Source of the DNA: Hwangdonia seohaensis
Lineage (GTDB): Bacteria; Bacteroidota; Bacteroidia; Flavobacteriales; Flavobacteriaceae
Length of the DNA stretch: 64,000 nt
Direction of reading: 5' to 3'
Assembly: GCF_031932625.1 (NCBI RefSeq)
Contig: NZ_JAVSCK010000002.1
Location: 1 to 64,000, forward strand
A program made the position numbers and the translations under genes. The first letter of the stretch is position 1. Each line of letters starts with the position of its first letter. Shown one piece after another: positions 1 through 8,907 of the stretch. A model generated the notes under the pieces. The model saw only the letters and a program-made list of their open reading frames with translations, made no database searches and was not told the origin of the DNA.

Positions 1-70
<70 letters not shown>

Positions 71-76
71 TTTTTG

Positions 77-118
77 AAGAGTCTGATTACAATACGTAGT
101 CAGACTCTTTTTTTTTTT
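77..118 (+). terminator. Intrinsic terminator of the rRNA operon
   Basis: A ten-base arm AAGAGTCTGA (77-86) pairs with TCAGACTCTT (100-109). The stem extends inward through TTAC/GTAG to a five-base loop and is followed by an unbroken run of T to about 118. It sits a few bases after the 5S 3' end, on the same strand. Confidence 0.9.
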
Positions 119-207
119 GGCATAAACTTTGGCATGTGAGATAATCTATAGAAAGTAAAAGGTATATAAGAAATACATTGAATAGATTTTTAGTACCATA
201 TTGTTGA

Positions 208-1155
208 TTAATCTTTAACTTCAAAGGTTTTAAATAAACCTTTGCCCTTGGTATTGGGCACTTCAGAAATAAATGCATATTTACCAGGTTTTAAATCGGT
301 ATAGAAATAACCTGTACTTCCAGCTGGCATATCATTAACTCCACCTAAAAAAGTAACGCCTTTTGGAACTGGGGTAATGAGTCCTTTTGGGTTTGACCAG
401 TCCATCCATGCTTCTAGAGCATCTTCACTAACACCATTTTCTAACTTTACTAAATTTACATCGTGCTGCATAAAATTTTCGTGCTGTTTTTGGTCTTTAT
501 AAAAGACTGAAAATATTTGTTTACCCTTAGTAATGTTTTTATCATAAGTTATCCCTTCGGTATTAGATACCTCAATATTTACAGTAGGTTCTGGAGGTGT
601 ATTACCGCTATCTTCTTCAAGCACAATGACAGGCTTAGCCATTCCCATAGAAGTATGAAATTTACCATTTGGCATTTTTACATAGCATTCCATGATGTAA
701 TAACCAGGATCCAACTTTACCGATGTAATTGCAGTGTGCTTTGGTGCAATCAATCCAGAACCACCCGAAAATACTATGTCTCCAAACCATGCTGGCAATT
801 TACCAAAGACAGCGAAACCTTCTTCAGCTTTACCTTTATTGATTAAATCCATACCTTCTTCAAAAACAGGTGCTACATCGGTTAATGTGTTGTCAACAGT
901 CTTGCCCTCTGGATATTTATCCATTAAGAAGAAATGAGTTTCGTTAGAAAGGTTTTGATACTTAAAGGTGTTCCATCCTGAAGGAATGGTATCTGCACTT
1001 TGAAACTCCATGCTTCGTGTTACAATATCAATCACATTTGAAGGTTCATCAGCTGTAGATTCAGTGATTGGTTTTGTGTTTTTTTCGTTTTTACAATTGA
1101 AGCACACACAAAACAAAAGAAGTAATAGAAAAACAGGTTGTTTAAATGTTTTCAT
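208..1155 (-). CDS. Exported lipoprotein of unknown function (315 aa)
   Basis: The N-terminus is a lipoprotein signal: a hydrophobic leucine-rich stretch ending in CVCFNC, so the mature protein would begin at about Cys21. The rest is soluble, with two similar-looking halves that contain phrases such as LDPGYYIMECYV and LKPGKYAFISEV. That pattern is typical of small beta-sandwich domains. I do not recognise a named family. It is the last gene of the minus-strand row running down from 8813 and starts 15 bases after the stop of the gene before it, so it is probably co-transcribed. No enzyme motif is visible. A role as an envelope component of the same surface system is inference from position only. 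Confidence 0.8.
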   Translation of the reverse strand: MKTFKQPVFLLLLLFCVCFNCKNEKNTKPITESTADEPSNVIDIVTRSMEFQSADTIPSGWNTFKYQNLSNETHFFLMDKYPEGKTVDNTLTDVAPVFEEGMDLINKGKAEEGFAVFGKLPAWFGDIVFSGGSGLIAPKHTAITSVKLDPGYYIMECYVKMPNGKFHTSMGMAKPVIVLEEDSGNTPPEPTVNIEVSNTEGITYDKNITKGKQIFSVFYKDQKQHENFMQHDVNLVKLENGVSEDALEAWMDWSNPKGLITPVPKGVTFLGGVNDMPAGSTGYFYTDLKPGKYAFISEVPNTKGKGLFKTFEVKD

Positions 1156-1170
1156 TATAAAATTTTAGTT

Positions 1171-2220
1171 TTAATTGTGATTAATTTTTAATATTAACTT
1201 ATCGTTTTCATTAGTAATTATTTTGGCTTTTGTATTGGTTAAGTTAAAAGTGTCGCCTGGTATAAAAGTATCTCCAGGTATAAAAGTATCTCCTGGAATA
1301 TAAGCATCACCTGGTATAAATTGATCACCTGGTATAAATTGATCTCCGGGTATAAATTGGTCACCTGGTATAAATTTCTCATTTGTATCAATAGCTAAAA
1401 CGGCTTTATTGGCAGGAAGTACTGAGTAGTTTCCGTATAATATTCCTTTATAAAAATTACTGTTAGGATACTTTTTTGCTACTATTTCCGGATCGTTCAT
1501 AGTTTCTAAAAGCTCTATGTTTTTAACTCTGTTAGTTGTATTATCTACTATCATTATAATTTTTGTACCTTCATTGGGTTTTTGGATATTACTAATAATT
1601 TTAACATGGTTTATACCCACCTTTGCTTCAAAATGAGAATCATTAATACCTCCTCCAAATGAAATCATAGTGGGTTGCATTTTAAACTTCAAAAAGTTTA
1701 GTACCAAATTACCATCAAGAAAAACTTTGAGTTTGCCTGTTTTGCATTCTATTTTTACATGGCGCCAAACGGGCTCTAAAGTATATAAACCTTTCAAGAA
1801 GTTTTTAGCAGTACCTGGTTGCGGATGAGCCCAACTGGTTTCCAATCCATCACGTTTTAAAGTTATTGGCTTATAAGAAATGTCACCTTTTCCATAACCA
1901 TATTGACCTTCCCACAATCTAATTTCAATACGTTGTCCGTAAATGGATGAAGTTTTTCCAAAAAACATATCAAATTCTACAGTAAAATCATCGCCTAGAT
2001 AGTTGTTGGTTTGCCCATTAACTATTGGTTTTATAATACCACCATGCATAATGCTGATCATTTTATTACCATCTGCTTGATCTATTGATGCCATACCATT
2101 AATAACATCCCATCGGTTAGGAAATTCACCTAAAGGCTCTTTAGCCACATTGTCTTGGAATATTTGACCAAACGTTATCGAACAAAATAAGATTGTAAAA
2201 ATTGAAGTTAGTGTTTTCAT
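1171..2220 (-). CDS. Secreted jelly-roll-like protein with IPGD hexapeptide repeats
   Basis: 349 aa with a Sec signal peptide ending near SITFGQ. Residues about 20-215 resemble a laminin-G/concanavalin-like jelly roll; the opening phrase GEFPNRWDVINGMA is also seen at the N-termini of flavobacterial OmpA-family proteins. A short linker domain follows (GTKIIMIVDNTTNRVKNIEL). Then come about seven hexapeptides of the form F-I-P-G-D-Q/T and a short tail ending KLILKINHN. The whole layout, including the tail, matches the gene at 7641-8813, so the two are paralogues flanking the same operon. No catalytic residues are evident. Function is unknown; surface binding or assembly is a guess. Confidence 0.82.
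   Translation of the reverse strand: MKTLTSIFTILFCSITFGQIFQDNVAKEPLGEFPNRWDVINGMASIDQADGNKMISIMHGGIIKPIVNGQTNNYLGDDFTVEFDMFFGKTSSIYGQRIEIRLWEGQYGYGKGDISYKPITLKRDGLETSWAHPQPGTAKNFLKGLYTLEPVWRHVKIECKTGKLKVFLDGNLVLNFLKFKMQPTMISFGGGINDSHFEAKVGINHVKIISNIQKPNEGTKIIMIVDNTTNRVKNIELLETMNDPEIVAKKYPNSNFYKGILYGNYSVLPANKAVLAIDTNEKFIPGDQFIPGDQFIPGDQFIPGDAYIPGDTFIPGDTFIPGDTFNLTNTKAKIITNENDKLILKINHN
1246..1374 (-). repeat. 18-bp tandem repeats coding for IPGD hexapeptides
   Basis: About seven in-frame 18-base units encode F-I-P-G-D-Q, one A-Y variant and three F-I-P-G-D-T variants. Third positions differ between units (for example cctggt, ccaggt, ccgggt on the plus strand). The peptide is therefore conserved more strictly than the DNA, which argues for selection on the protein repeat. 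Confidence 0.85.
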
Positions 2221-2227
2221 GGTTTTA

Positions 2228-2686
2228 TTATTTAATTATTATTTTTTTTGTGACCTGCTTGTTTTCTGAAAATATTTTTAGAAGATATAGTCCGGATTGG
2301 AGATGATTCACATTGATTTTTATTTTGGTTGTGGTTAAAATCTTGCTGCCCAAAACATCATATACTTCTGTATAATTTACTGGAATGGTTGATTTTATGT
2401 TTATAAACTGGCTTACGGGATTGGGGTAGATTTTAATTGAGTTTCTCGGTATGGTCTCATCAACCATCCCCAAACTTTTAAAAAGGGAGTTATCGATAAA
2501 ACCTTCGGAGACATGATAATTGCTCACATTGTATTCTTGTAGGTTTACCTCTCCTATTGTATATATCATTTCCATATTACCGTTCATCGCACTGGCGCCA
2601 CCACTATCGATACTAATTTTAACTATTGATTGTCCATAAAAATTCATGGCAGAACAAAGCAGTACACTTGTTATAAGTTTTTTCAT
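2228..2686 (-). CDS. Small T9SS type A cargo protein
   Basis: 152 aa. A signal peptide (to about residue 18, ending YGQ) is followed by a short glycine- and serine-containing segment and then a classic type IX sorting domain. The domain has IYPNPVSQFINI, then VYDVLGSKIL, then LQSGLYLLKI and a lysine-rich end. The N-terminal part (GGASAMNGNMEMIYTIGEV) is the short motif often found before such domains in flavobacterial surface proteins. Its ATG overlaps the TGA of the upstream fibre gene (ATGA, 2683-2686), so translation is likely coupled. It should be exported and anchored or released at the outer surface. There is little room for an enzymatic domain. Confidence 0.85.
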   Translation of the reverse strand: MKKLITSVLLCSAMNFYGQSIVKISIDSGGASAMNGNMEMIYTIGEVNLQEYNVSNYHVSEGFIDNSLFKSLGMVDETIPRNSIKIYPNPVSQFINIKSTIPVNYTEVYDVLGSKILTTTKIKINVNHLQSGLYLLKIFSENKQVTKKIIIK

Positions 2687-5600
2687 TGTTGATTGTTATT
2701 TAGTGATTCGAGTTGAGCAATACGATAGCTTAAATCTTTAAATTGCTCTACTTGGGCGGATAAATTGTTAATCTTCTTATTTTGATTATCAATAATATTT
2801 TGCTGATCTTGTATGGCTTTGATAAGCACTGGGATTAACTCGGTATAGTTAATGCTCAAGGTTTTGTTTTTATCTTCACCAACATCTACTATTTCATTTA
2901 TAATGGGTTGAACATCTTGAGCTATCAACCCAAATGTTTTTGAGCTTTCTTCAGGTCTGTTTTTCCAATTGTAAGCTACAGGGCTTAGTTTTAAAATGGT
3001 TTGCAATCCATAATTTAAATCAATAATGTTTGATTTTAACCTTCTATCTGAAGGTAAATCATAACTAAAAGCCAATATGTGACCATTTGTAAAAACGGTC
3101 ATGGCATTGGCTCTAAAGGTGCCTCCAGTACCATCACCAGTTCCGTTGCCAATTTGAAATAAAACGTCTGGACGAATATCATTATATTCACCAATAACCA
3201 AACTGCTTTGGCCATCGGCAATGGTACCCAGTCCCATGGCTACTGAATAATCGCCATAAGCATCCGTATTAGACCCAAATGCTGCCGAGTAACTGCCGTT
3301 TCCAATGGTTGAACTCCCAGATGCGAACGAGTAATCGCCGTGAGCCGTAGTGCCAACACCCATGGCTGTTGAAAAATCGCCAGTGGCATTGGTATTAGTG
3401 CCCATGGCTGTAGCGTAAAGGCCAGAAGCCGTGGTAAGGTTACCCAGGGCGGTGGAAACTATGCCCGATGCCATGGTATTTGCACCCAATGCTGTTGCAA
3501 AATTAGCACTGGCAGTGGTGTTTGTTCCAATTGAAACTGCCCCTTGCTTGGTTGCAGAATTGTCTTTTCCTAAAGCAAAAGCATAATCACCAGAAGCTTC
3601 AGAATTGTAGCCCATGGCCGTTGACCAATCGCCAGATGCTAAAGCGCTAAACCCAAAAGCGGTAGAACCGGCACCGTTTGCTTGTGATTGGCTGCCCAAT
3701 GCGGTAGAATAAGCTCCTGTGGCTTGGGTAGAAAACCCCAGAGCTGTCGAGCTATTTCCAATGGCCTCTGTACCAGACCCCGCGGCAAAGGCTCTACTTC
3801 CTAAGGCCCCTGCACTAAAAGAGGCTGTAGTGCTTGTGCTTAAATCAACTGCATTTAAGCCAATTTGGCCATAATTATTAGGGTCGCGGCCACTAATTCG
3901 ATACCCTATGCCATTTCCTTCGTCAAGCGCTGCTAAACCTCCGCTGTACGTAGCATCGGCATATTCTTTTGTGATGAGTGCTTTGGCATTTGTAATTTCG
4001 TTTATATCGAAACTTGGAGCAGTGATTACCCCATCAAAATTTACCGTAAACGCATTAGATCTTCCAGATGAATTGCCATTACCTACTTGAAACAGTATAT
4101 TTGTAGCCGTTGTGTTATCGTTAAGTCTGCCCACGACAGTGCTAAATTGATCATCGGCTATGGTTTCAAAACCCATAGAAGTAGCACTAAATCCGGACGC
4201 AGTAGTAAAATTACCAAAGGCAGTTGCAGCAAAATTAGTGGCGTAGGTTTTATAACCTGCGGTAAAAGTAGAGCTACCACTGGCTCCAAGGTTTAAAGCA
4301 GCATCGGGGTTAGTGCTTAAATCTACTGCGTTTGCGCCAATATTGTCATAATAATTAGGGTCTTTATTAATTAATCGCCACCCTAATCCATTACCCTCAT
4401 CAATAGCTTCAAGTCCCGTTGCCCCCCCTGTGCCACCCGAATAGTTGGCATCGGCATATTCTTTTGTAATTAGTGATTTGGCATCTGTAATTTCAGAGAT
4501 ATCGAAGGTTGGTGCCGTAATCGTGCCGTTTTTCAATATTGTTAAAGCATTAGACCTAAAGTTGTCGTTGCCGTTTCCTATTTCGAACAATGGATCTGTA
4601 TCCACCCAAGCGTCTGGGTCGCCACCTCCTAAATTCCTGTTACCAAATGCTGTTGACTTATAGGCATCGGCCCAAGTGCCGTAGCCATAAGAAAAAGTAG
4701 TATAGCCAATGGCTCTACTGCTAAAACCACCGGCGAAGGAAAAAATGTTAGATGCTATATTTCTGTTGCCAAGAGCAAATGAATAGTTCCCTGTTGCTCC
4801 ATATTCTGATGATGGAGCAAAACCATCACTTAAATCAATGGCACCTCTGCCTATGTTACCGTGGTTGGCAGGGTCTCTTCCTTTTAAACGCCAGCCACTG
4901 CCGTTGCCTTCATCAATAGCTTCAAGACCGGTGGAAGCACCGCCCGAACCACCAGAATAATTGGCATCGGCATATTCTTTTGTAATAAGCGCTTTGGCGT
5001 CGGTAATTTCATTGATATCGAAACTTGGTGCGGTAATGGTACCATTCCTTAATACCGTTAACGCGTTTCTTCGAATATCGTTGGTGCCATCAATATATTG
5101 TCCGTTCCCAATTTCGAACAGAGGATCGGTTGATGCGGCCAATAAGGGGTCACCGCCACCAACGTTGTATAACCCGATGGCTGTTGAATTGGGAGCTTCG
5201 GCTCGAGTGCCAATTCCCAAAGCGGTTGATGAATGACCAGAGGCCACTGTTCCAGCTCCCATAGCGGTTGCTTGAGCCTGTGATGCTATGGTACCTACAC
5301 CCGATGCAAATGAGCTCTGACCTGACGCCGTTGTATTTAGTCCAACAGCAGTTGCATAATTTCCCGTAGCGCCTTTAGTGAGTGAAGGCGACCAGCTATA
5401 GCTTAAATCTACAGCGCCAATAGCGATTGGACCGTAGAAATCTTCAGGTCTGTCAATTAAGCGCCACCCAATACCTCCACCTTCATCAAGTTGTTCTAGC
5501 CCTGTATTGTTCGATTGTTCTGCATAAAGTGCATAGGGCACCATTTTAAATTCAGTCGTACCCATGTCTGTGAGTCCTGAGCCAGAATCTACTTGTACCT

Positions 5601-5937
5601 TTAAAAATCGTGAGCCCAAAACGCTCAATCTTCTCCAATCTAATTGATTATAAACATCTTCATATCCAGTTAAAGGAACACCTTCCCCGATGTTTACTAT
5701 TACAATCCCGTTAGCATCTGTACTCGTAGTGTGGGTTTCAGCATAAACCACATCTAAAAACTGTATTTCCGGTCCTTCTAGAATTGAAAACTCAATGGTT
5801 ATATTTTGATTTATTAATGCATTGTTATTATTATCTTTAATTAATGCTTTATAGTTAATTCCCTTACTTTGGGTAGGTTGAGAGAAACTTAAACCAGTAA
5901 TAAAAAGTGCGAGTAAAATAGTTGGTATGTTTTTCAT
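2683..5937 (-). CDS. Giant fibre: YadA-head modules plus Peptidase_S74 chaperone domain
   Basis: 1084 aa with a signal peptide (to about residue 20). It has four modules, each starting with a phrase like L-x-x-x-D-E-G-x-G-x-G-x-R and a VDLS segment. YadA/trimeric-autotransporter head repeats follow (S-T-A-x-G or A-x-G patterns spaced 14 residues apart). Modules are joined by a conserved linker (ITKEYADANYSGG). The fourth module is the longest. Residues about 963-1040 match the intramolecular chaperone domain Peptidase_S74 (SDRRLKSNI, FGLIAQDVQ), followed by a coiled coil. S74 domains normally help trimeric fibres fold and then self-cleave; here the setting is bacterial, not phage. No YadA beta-barrel anchor is present, so surface attachment must use another route. 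Confidence 0.88.
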   Translation of the reverse strand: MKNIPTILLALFITGLSFSQPTQSKGINYKALIKDNNNNALINQNITIEFSILEGPEIQFLDVVYAETHTTSTDANGIVIVNIGEGVPLTGYEDVYNQLDWRRLSVLGSRFLKVQVDSGSGLTDMGTTEFKMVPYALYAEQSNNTGLEQLDEGGGIGWRLIDRPEDFYGPIAIGAVDLSYSWSPSLTKGATGNYATAVGLNTTASGQSSFASGVGTIASQAQATAMGAGTVASGHSSTALGIGTRAEAPNSTAIGLYNVGGGDPLLAASTDPLFEIGNGQYIDGTNDIRRNALTVLRNGTITAPSFDINEITDAKALITKEYADANYSGGSGGASTGLEAIDEGNGSGWRLKGRDPANHGNIGRGAIDLSDGFAPSSEYGATGNYSFALGNRNIASNIFSFAGGFSSRAIGYTTFSYGYGTWADAYKSTAFGNRNLGGGDPDAWVDTDPLFEIGNGNDNFRSNALTILKNGTITAPTFDISEITDAKSLITKEYADANYSGGTGGATGLEAIDEGNGLGWRLINKDPNYYDNIGANAVDLSTNPDAALNLGASGSSTFTAGYKTYATNFAATAFGNFTTASGFSATSMGFETIADDQFSTVVGRLNDNTTATNILFQVGNGNSSGRSNAFTVNFDGVITAPSFDINEITNAKALITKEYADATYSGGLAALDEGNGIGYRISGRDPNNYGQIGLNAVDLSTSTTASFSAGALGSRAFAAGSGTEAIGNSSTALGFSTQATGAYSTALGSQSQANGAGSTAFGFSALASGDWSTAMGYNSEASGDYAFALGKDNSATKQGAVSIGTNTTASANFATALGANTMASGIVSTALGNLTTASGLYATAMGTNTNATGDFSTAMGVGTTAHGDYSFASGSSTIGNGSYSAAFGSNTDAYGDYSVAMGLGTIADGQSSLVIGEYNDIRPDVLFQIGNGTGDGTGGTFRANAMTVFTNGHILAFSYDLPSDRRLKSNIIDLNYGLQTILKLSPVAYNWKNRPEESSKTFGLIAQDVQPIINEIVDVGEDKNKTLSINYTELIPVLIKAIQDQQNIIDNQNKKINNLSAQVEQFKDLSYRIAQLESLNNNQQ

Positions 5938-5985
5938 TGTGTTGGTTTTTATTGATTAATAGCATTTTATGTTTTCAGTCACGGA

Positions 5986-6726
5986 CTAAAAGCCCATTCC
6001 AAAGCTCATAAATTGATAGTCTTCTTTTTTTATATCGGTCTTTTTTTCTTCAAGACTTATAGCTGTCATCGTGAAATTGTTTTTACTTTTCTTTTTGTGT
6101 ACAGCTGTTATTTCCATTAGTAGCGCATCTTCTTCAAGTACTTTTAATAACGCAGGATCAAAGCCTTTTGGGCTATTTTTGTTATTGGCGAAAGCGAAAA
6201 AAGCACTAAAATTAACCGGTGCATCTAGGGTAAAATAGACATCTGAAATAAAATCTGCATTTTCTATTTGCATACCGTAACAGGTAAAGCCCAATATGGT
6301 TTTGGTGCCAATTTCCTTATAGCTGTATTTGGGTTCTTTTTTACTGGATTTTTGGTCTTTTATTTTTGTTATTTGAGCCATATTTTGGCCATTCATGTTC
6401 ATAAACATGATTGTGATTTTCTCTTTGGAATCCATAACCATGCGCATCGTACCTTTTCCTTTTAATTCTTTTGAAGATATTTCCATTCCAAAATAGTCTT
6501 TGCTGTCTGAATTTATAAGATAAGCCATTGGCATACTTTCGTTTTTGGCCGTTTTAATTTCGGTTTTAAACTCCCAGTCAAACTTATAAGTATCCGGTAG
6601 TTTTGATTCATCCAATTTGTCTTTGCCCAATAAGCCTTGCATTATTTTTTTTGTTGGATCCTGTGCTTTAACCGGCATGCTAAAAAAGAAGCATAAGGTT
6701 AATAGTATTATAAATTTTGTTTTCAT
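5986..6726 (-). CDS. Exported protein, DUF4412-like
   Basis: 246 aa with a Sec signal peptide ending PVKAQ. The body is rich in methionine and lysine, with short beta-strand-like segments (KEKITIMFMNMNG) and the phrase TKTILGFTCYGMQIEN. That last phrase resembles the region of DUF4412-type periplasmic proteins where a modified or chelated substrate has been proposed to bind. The domain match is from memory and moderate. It lies 48 bases downstream of the fibre gene's start and 6 bases from the stop of the preceding gene, within the same operon. Its function is unknown. Confidence 0.75.
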   Translation of the reverse strand: MKTKFIILLTLCFFFSMPVKAQDPTKKIMQGLLGKDKLDESKLPDTYKFDWEFKTEIKTAKNESMPMAYLINSDSKDYFGMEISSKELKGKGTMRMVMDSKEKITIMFMNMNGQNMAQITKIKDQKSSKKEPKYSYKEIGTKTILGFTCYGMQIENADFISDVYFTLDAPVNFSAFFAFANNKNSPKGFDPALLKVLEEDALLMEITAVHKKKSKNNFTMTAISLEEKKTDIKKEDYQFMSFGMGF

Positions 6727-6732
6727 AATGAG

Positions 6733-7638
6733 TTAGTTTTTGTTTTTTTGTTTGTCTTTTTTATTGTGTTTCCAAGGCTCCAAACCTTTTTCTAGGGGGA
6801 TTATTTTGCCCAAAGGTCCGGGCATTAAAGATTTTTCAATGGCTTCGGGAAGGGTTACTTTCACGTTTTCGTACGAGAAAACGAATTTTCCCGTGGGGTG
6901 ATCGTCTTCCTTTACTTGCGGATTGATGGTGTTTATATACAATTCCATTAAGCGCTTTTTGTCGTCAAAAAGGATATAACTTCCAGGATATTCGGCGTCG
7001 TTATAGCTAAATTTTGTGCAATTATTAGAACCGTTGCAATTGGTTTTTGATGCGATATAATAATCATTGTCTATAAAATGCTGGGGTTTGTATATAAATG
7101 CCATCTCCAATACTAAAAAGCTGAGTGCCAAGTCTTTTTCTTCCAGAGCTTGAAATGCTTCGATGTAAGGTTCTGGGGGGAGTTTGTAGGCTTGCGGTAT
7201 CATGCCCGCCATCATAAAGCCCATCATTCCGGAAGAGGCTAATGTTCTTTTTTCGTATTGTCCTGTCTCAGTATCGTATCCGTAAATAAAACCTTTGCGG
7301 TCTTGAAAAAGTGGTTTTTCTGAATTTCCGGGAACTTCGGTTCGCATCGCTATGGTTTCGGCATCAAAGTATTGGGTGTGCACCACGGCATCGCTATCGT
7401 GGTAGAGTTTCATAACAACATCGGTGGTAAAGTAATCTATTGCCGAATTGATGACAAGCTCCTCATCTTCGTAAGATGTGGTTCTATGTTTTGCATTATC
7501 TGAAGTGTCAAGCGAAACTTCTCTTGTTTCATATCCTTTTTTTTTGGCTCTTTTTTTTAGCTCATCTAGTAATTGCGCTTCAACACCAATACATGATAAA
7601 AGACATATTAGCGATAAGATAATTAGTTTTGGTTTCAT
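6733..7638 (-). CDS. Exported protein of unknown function (301 aa)
   Basis: Signal peptide (residues 1-21, ending GVEAQ), then a mostly hydrophilic domain with a lysine-rich stretch just after cleavage (LLDELKKRAKKKG). The pair CNGSNNC near residue 200 could form a small disulfide loop. The C-terminus is very lysine-rich. It begins 2 bases after the stop of the upstream repeat protein and ends 6 bases before the start of the DUF4412-like gene, so all three are surely one transcript. Its general build (single exported domain, no motif) resembles the next gene, and the two may be distant relatives. I recognise no family. Confidence 0.75.
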   Translation of the reverse strand: MKPKLIILSLICLLSCIGVEAQLLDELKKRAKKKGYETREVSLDTSDNAKHRTTSYEDEELVINSAIDYFTTDVVMKLYHDSDAVVHTQYFDAETIAMRTEVPGNSEKPLFQDRKGFIYGYDTETGQYEKRTLASSGMMGFMMAGMIPQAYKLPPEPYIEAFQALEEKDLALSFLVLEMAFIYKPQHFIDNDYYIASKTNCNGSNNCTKFSYNDAEYPGSYILFDDKKRLMELYINTINPQVKEDDHPTGKFVFSYENVKVTLPEAIEKSLMPGPLGKIIPLEKGLEPWKHNKKDKQKNKN

Positions 7639-7640
7639 TA

Positions 7641-8813
7641 TTATTCTACTTTTAAGAGTAATTTGCCATTTTTAGAAGCTAATATTTTAGTATTTACAAG
7701 CCTTAAACTGAACTGGTCACCTGGTAAAAACTGGTCTCCCGGAAGAAATTGGTCTCCCGGAAGTAACAGATCTTTGGGTATAAAATTTTTCGCTCCTTTT
7801 AATGGAAGGAATTGATCTCCCGGAAGAAACTGATCACCGGGAAGGAATTGGTCTCCCGGAAGAAATTGATCCCCGGGAAGAAACTGATCGCCAGGGAGGA
7901 ATTGGTCTCCAGGTAAATACGCTTTGGCCGTATTAAAAGAAATAGCCGAATTTTTTAAAGGTTGTACCACATAATCACCATATAATAAACCTAAATGAAG
8001 TGTGCTATTTGGGTATTTTGCGTTAACAAGTTCTGCATTTTGCATGTTTTCAAACAGTTCTATATTTTGTACTCGTTTGGTTTCCTTGTCAACTACAAGT
8101 ACAATTTTTGTTCCTCCATTTGTGTTTGAATTTTGGTTCGTATTAACTCCAGAAATATTTACATTTTTAATGGCTCGAATAAAAGAAACACCAGACTCTG
8201 CGGCTTCACCTCCAATTGAAATAATGGCAGGCTTAAACTTATATTTTGGCATATTAATAATCTGTTCGCCATCAATATATACTTTTAGCGAACCTTTATT
8301 ATAAAGTATAGCAATAAAGCGCCATGTGGCTTCTTTTTTTTGGGCGGGATCGTTATTAAAGACATTATGTGCTATATTTCTATTATTGATTTCATCATTA
8401 CCATAAAGATAAGCACCGTGCCTAAAAATTTTTATCGCATCATACCATCCTTTTCCAATGTTGTTTTCGAAGGTAATTCGACCACTACCATCCCAAAAGC
8501 GAATGCTATAATGTTGTTCGGTTGGGCCATTTCGAACCACATCAAAATAAGCTTTAAATTCTAATGTAAATGAATCGGTTAAGTAGTTTTTACCGTTTAA
8601 TAAAGGTGTAATTATCGCACCATTTGATAATGTTATCACTTTTTCGCCTTGAAATGTGTCAATTTGAGCAGAGCCTTTTATTAAATCCCATTTAGATGGG
8701 AATTCACCATCTGTTTCGTTATCTGGTTTGTCTTGAAATGATTGCGAATAACCAATTCCAGAAATTAGAAATAGTAAAATAACACCAAATATAGAAGTTG
8801 TTTTCATAACCAT
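7641..8813 (-). CDS. Secreted jelly-roll-like protein with LPGDQ hexapeptide repeats
   Basis: 390 aa. Signal peptide to about residue 23; then a jelly-roll-like domain (GEFPSKWDLIKGSAQI near the start, a YIDGEQIINMP strand later). A linker follows (GTKIVLVVDKETKRVQNIEL), then about nine F-L-P-G-D-Q hexapeptides interrupted once by a divergent stretch (PLKGAKNFIPKDL). The tail is KLLLKVE. It is the first gene of the exported row and the paralogue of the gene at 1171-2220. The two share domain order, linker and tail but differ in repeat flavour (LPGDQ versus IPGDQ/T). Function is unknown; the repeat may form a regular solenoid or a ligand-binding rod. Confidence 0.82.
   Translation of the reverse strand: MVMKTTSIFGVILLFLISGIGYSQSFQDKPDNETDGEFPSKWDLIKGSAQIDTFQGEKVITLSNGAIITPLLNGKNYLTDSFTLEFKAYFDVVRNGPTEQHYSIRFWDGSGRITFENNIGKGWYDAIKIFRHGAYLYGNDEINNRNIAHNVFNNDPAQKKEATWRFIAILYNKGSLKVYIDGEQIINMPKYKFKPAIISIGGEAAESGVSFIRAIKNVNISGVNTNQNSNTNGGTKIVLVVDKETKRVQNIELFENMQNAELVNAKYPNSTLHLGLLYGDYVVQPLKNSAISFNTAKAYLPGDQFLPGDQFLPGDQFLPGDQFLPGDQFLPGDQFLPLKGAKNFIPKDLLLPGDQFLPGDQFLPGDQFSLRLVNTKILASKNGKLLLKVE
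7712..7918 (-). repeat. 18-bp tandem repeats coding for LPGDQ hexapeptides
   Basis: Two blocks of 18-base units, three after and six before a non-repeat insert of about 45 bases. On the plus strand units read like ggtctcccggaagaaatt. Synonymous differences are frequent, but the encoded F-L-P-G-D-Q is almost invariant. Confidence 0.85.
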
Positions 8814-8844
8814 AGTTTTAAAGTGATTAGTTGATTTAAAATTG

Positions 8845-8886
8845 AAAAGGAAACAACGCCAACTGTTGTTTTTGTTATTTCCTTTT
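8845..8886 (-). terminator. Imperfect hairpin before the exported operon
   Basis: AAACAAC (8851-8857) pairs with GTTGTTT (8865-8871), and AAAAGG (8845-8850) with CCTTTT (8881-8886) across a nine-base bulge. On the minus strand the 3' arm ends in CCTTTTC. It lies between the 49-aa ORF and the first exported gene, so it could end the regulator transcript or act as an attenuator. The T-tract is poor. Confidence 0.35.
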
Positions 8887-8907
8887 GCACACTGATTAAT
8901 AGCGTCT

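Noticed and set aside
3908..5236. Several plus-strand open frames of 60-91 codons
   Set aside because: They are antisense to the repeat-rich fibre gene. The near-identical peptides reflect the repeated DNA modules.
7712..7918. Short regular repeats that could look like a CRISPR array
   Set aside because: The units are 18 bases, contiguous without spacers, in frame, and encode a hexapeptide inside a secreted protein.
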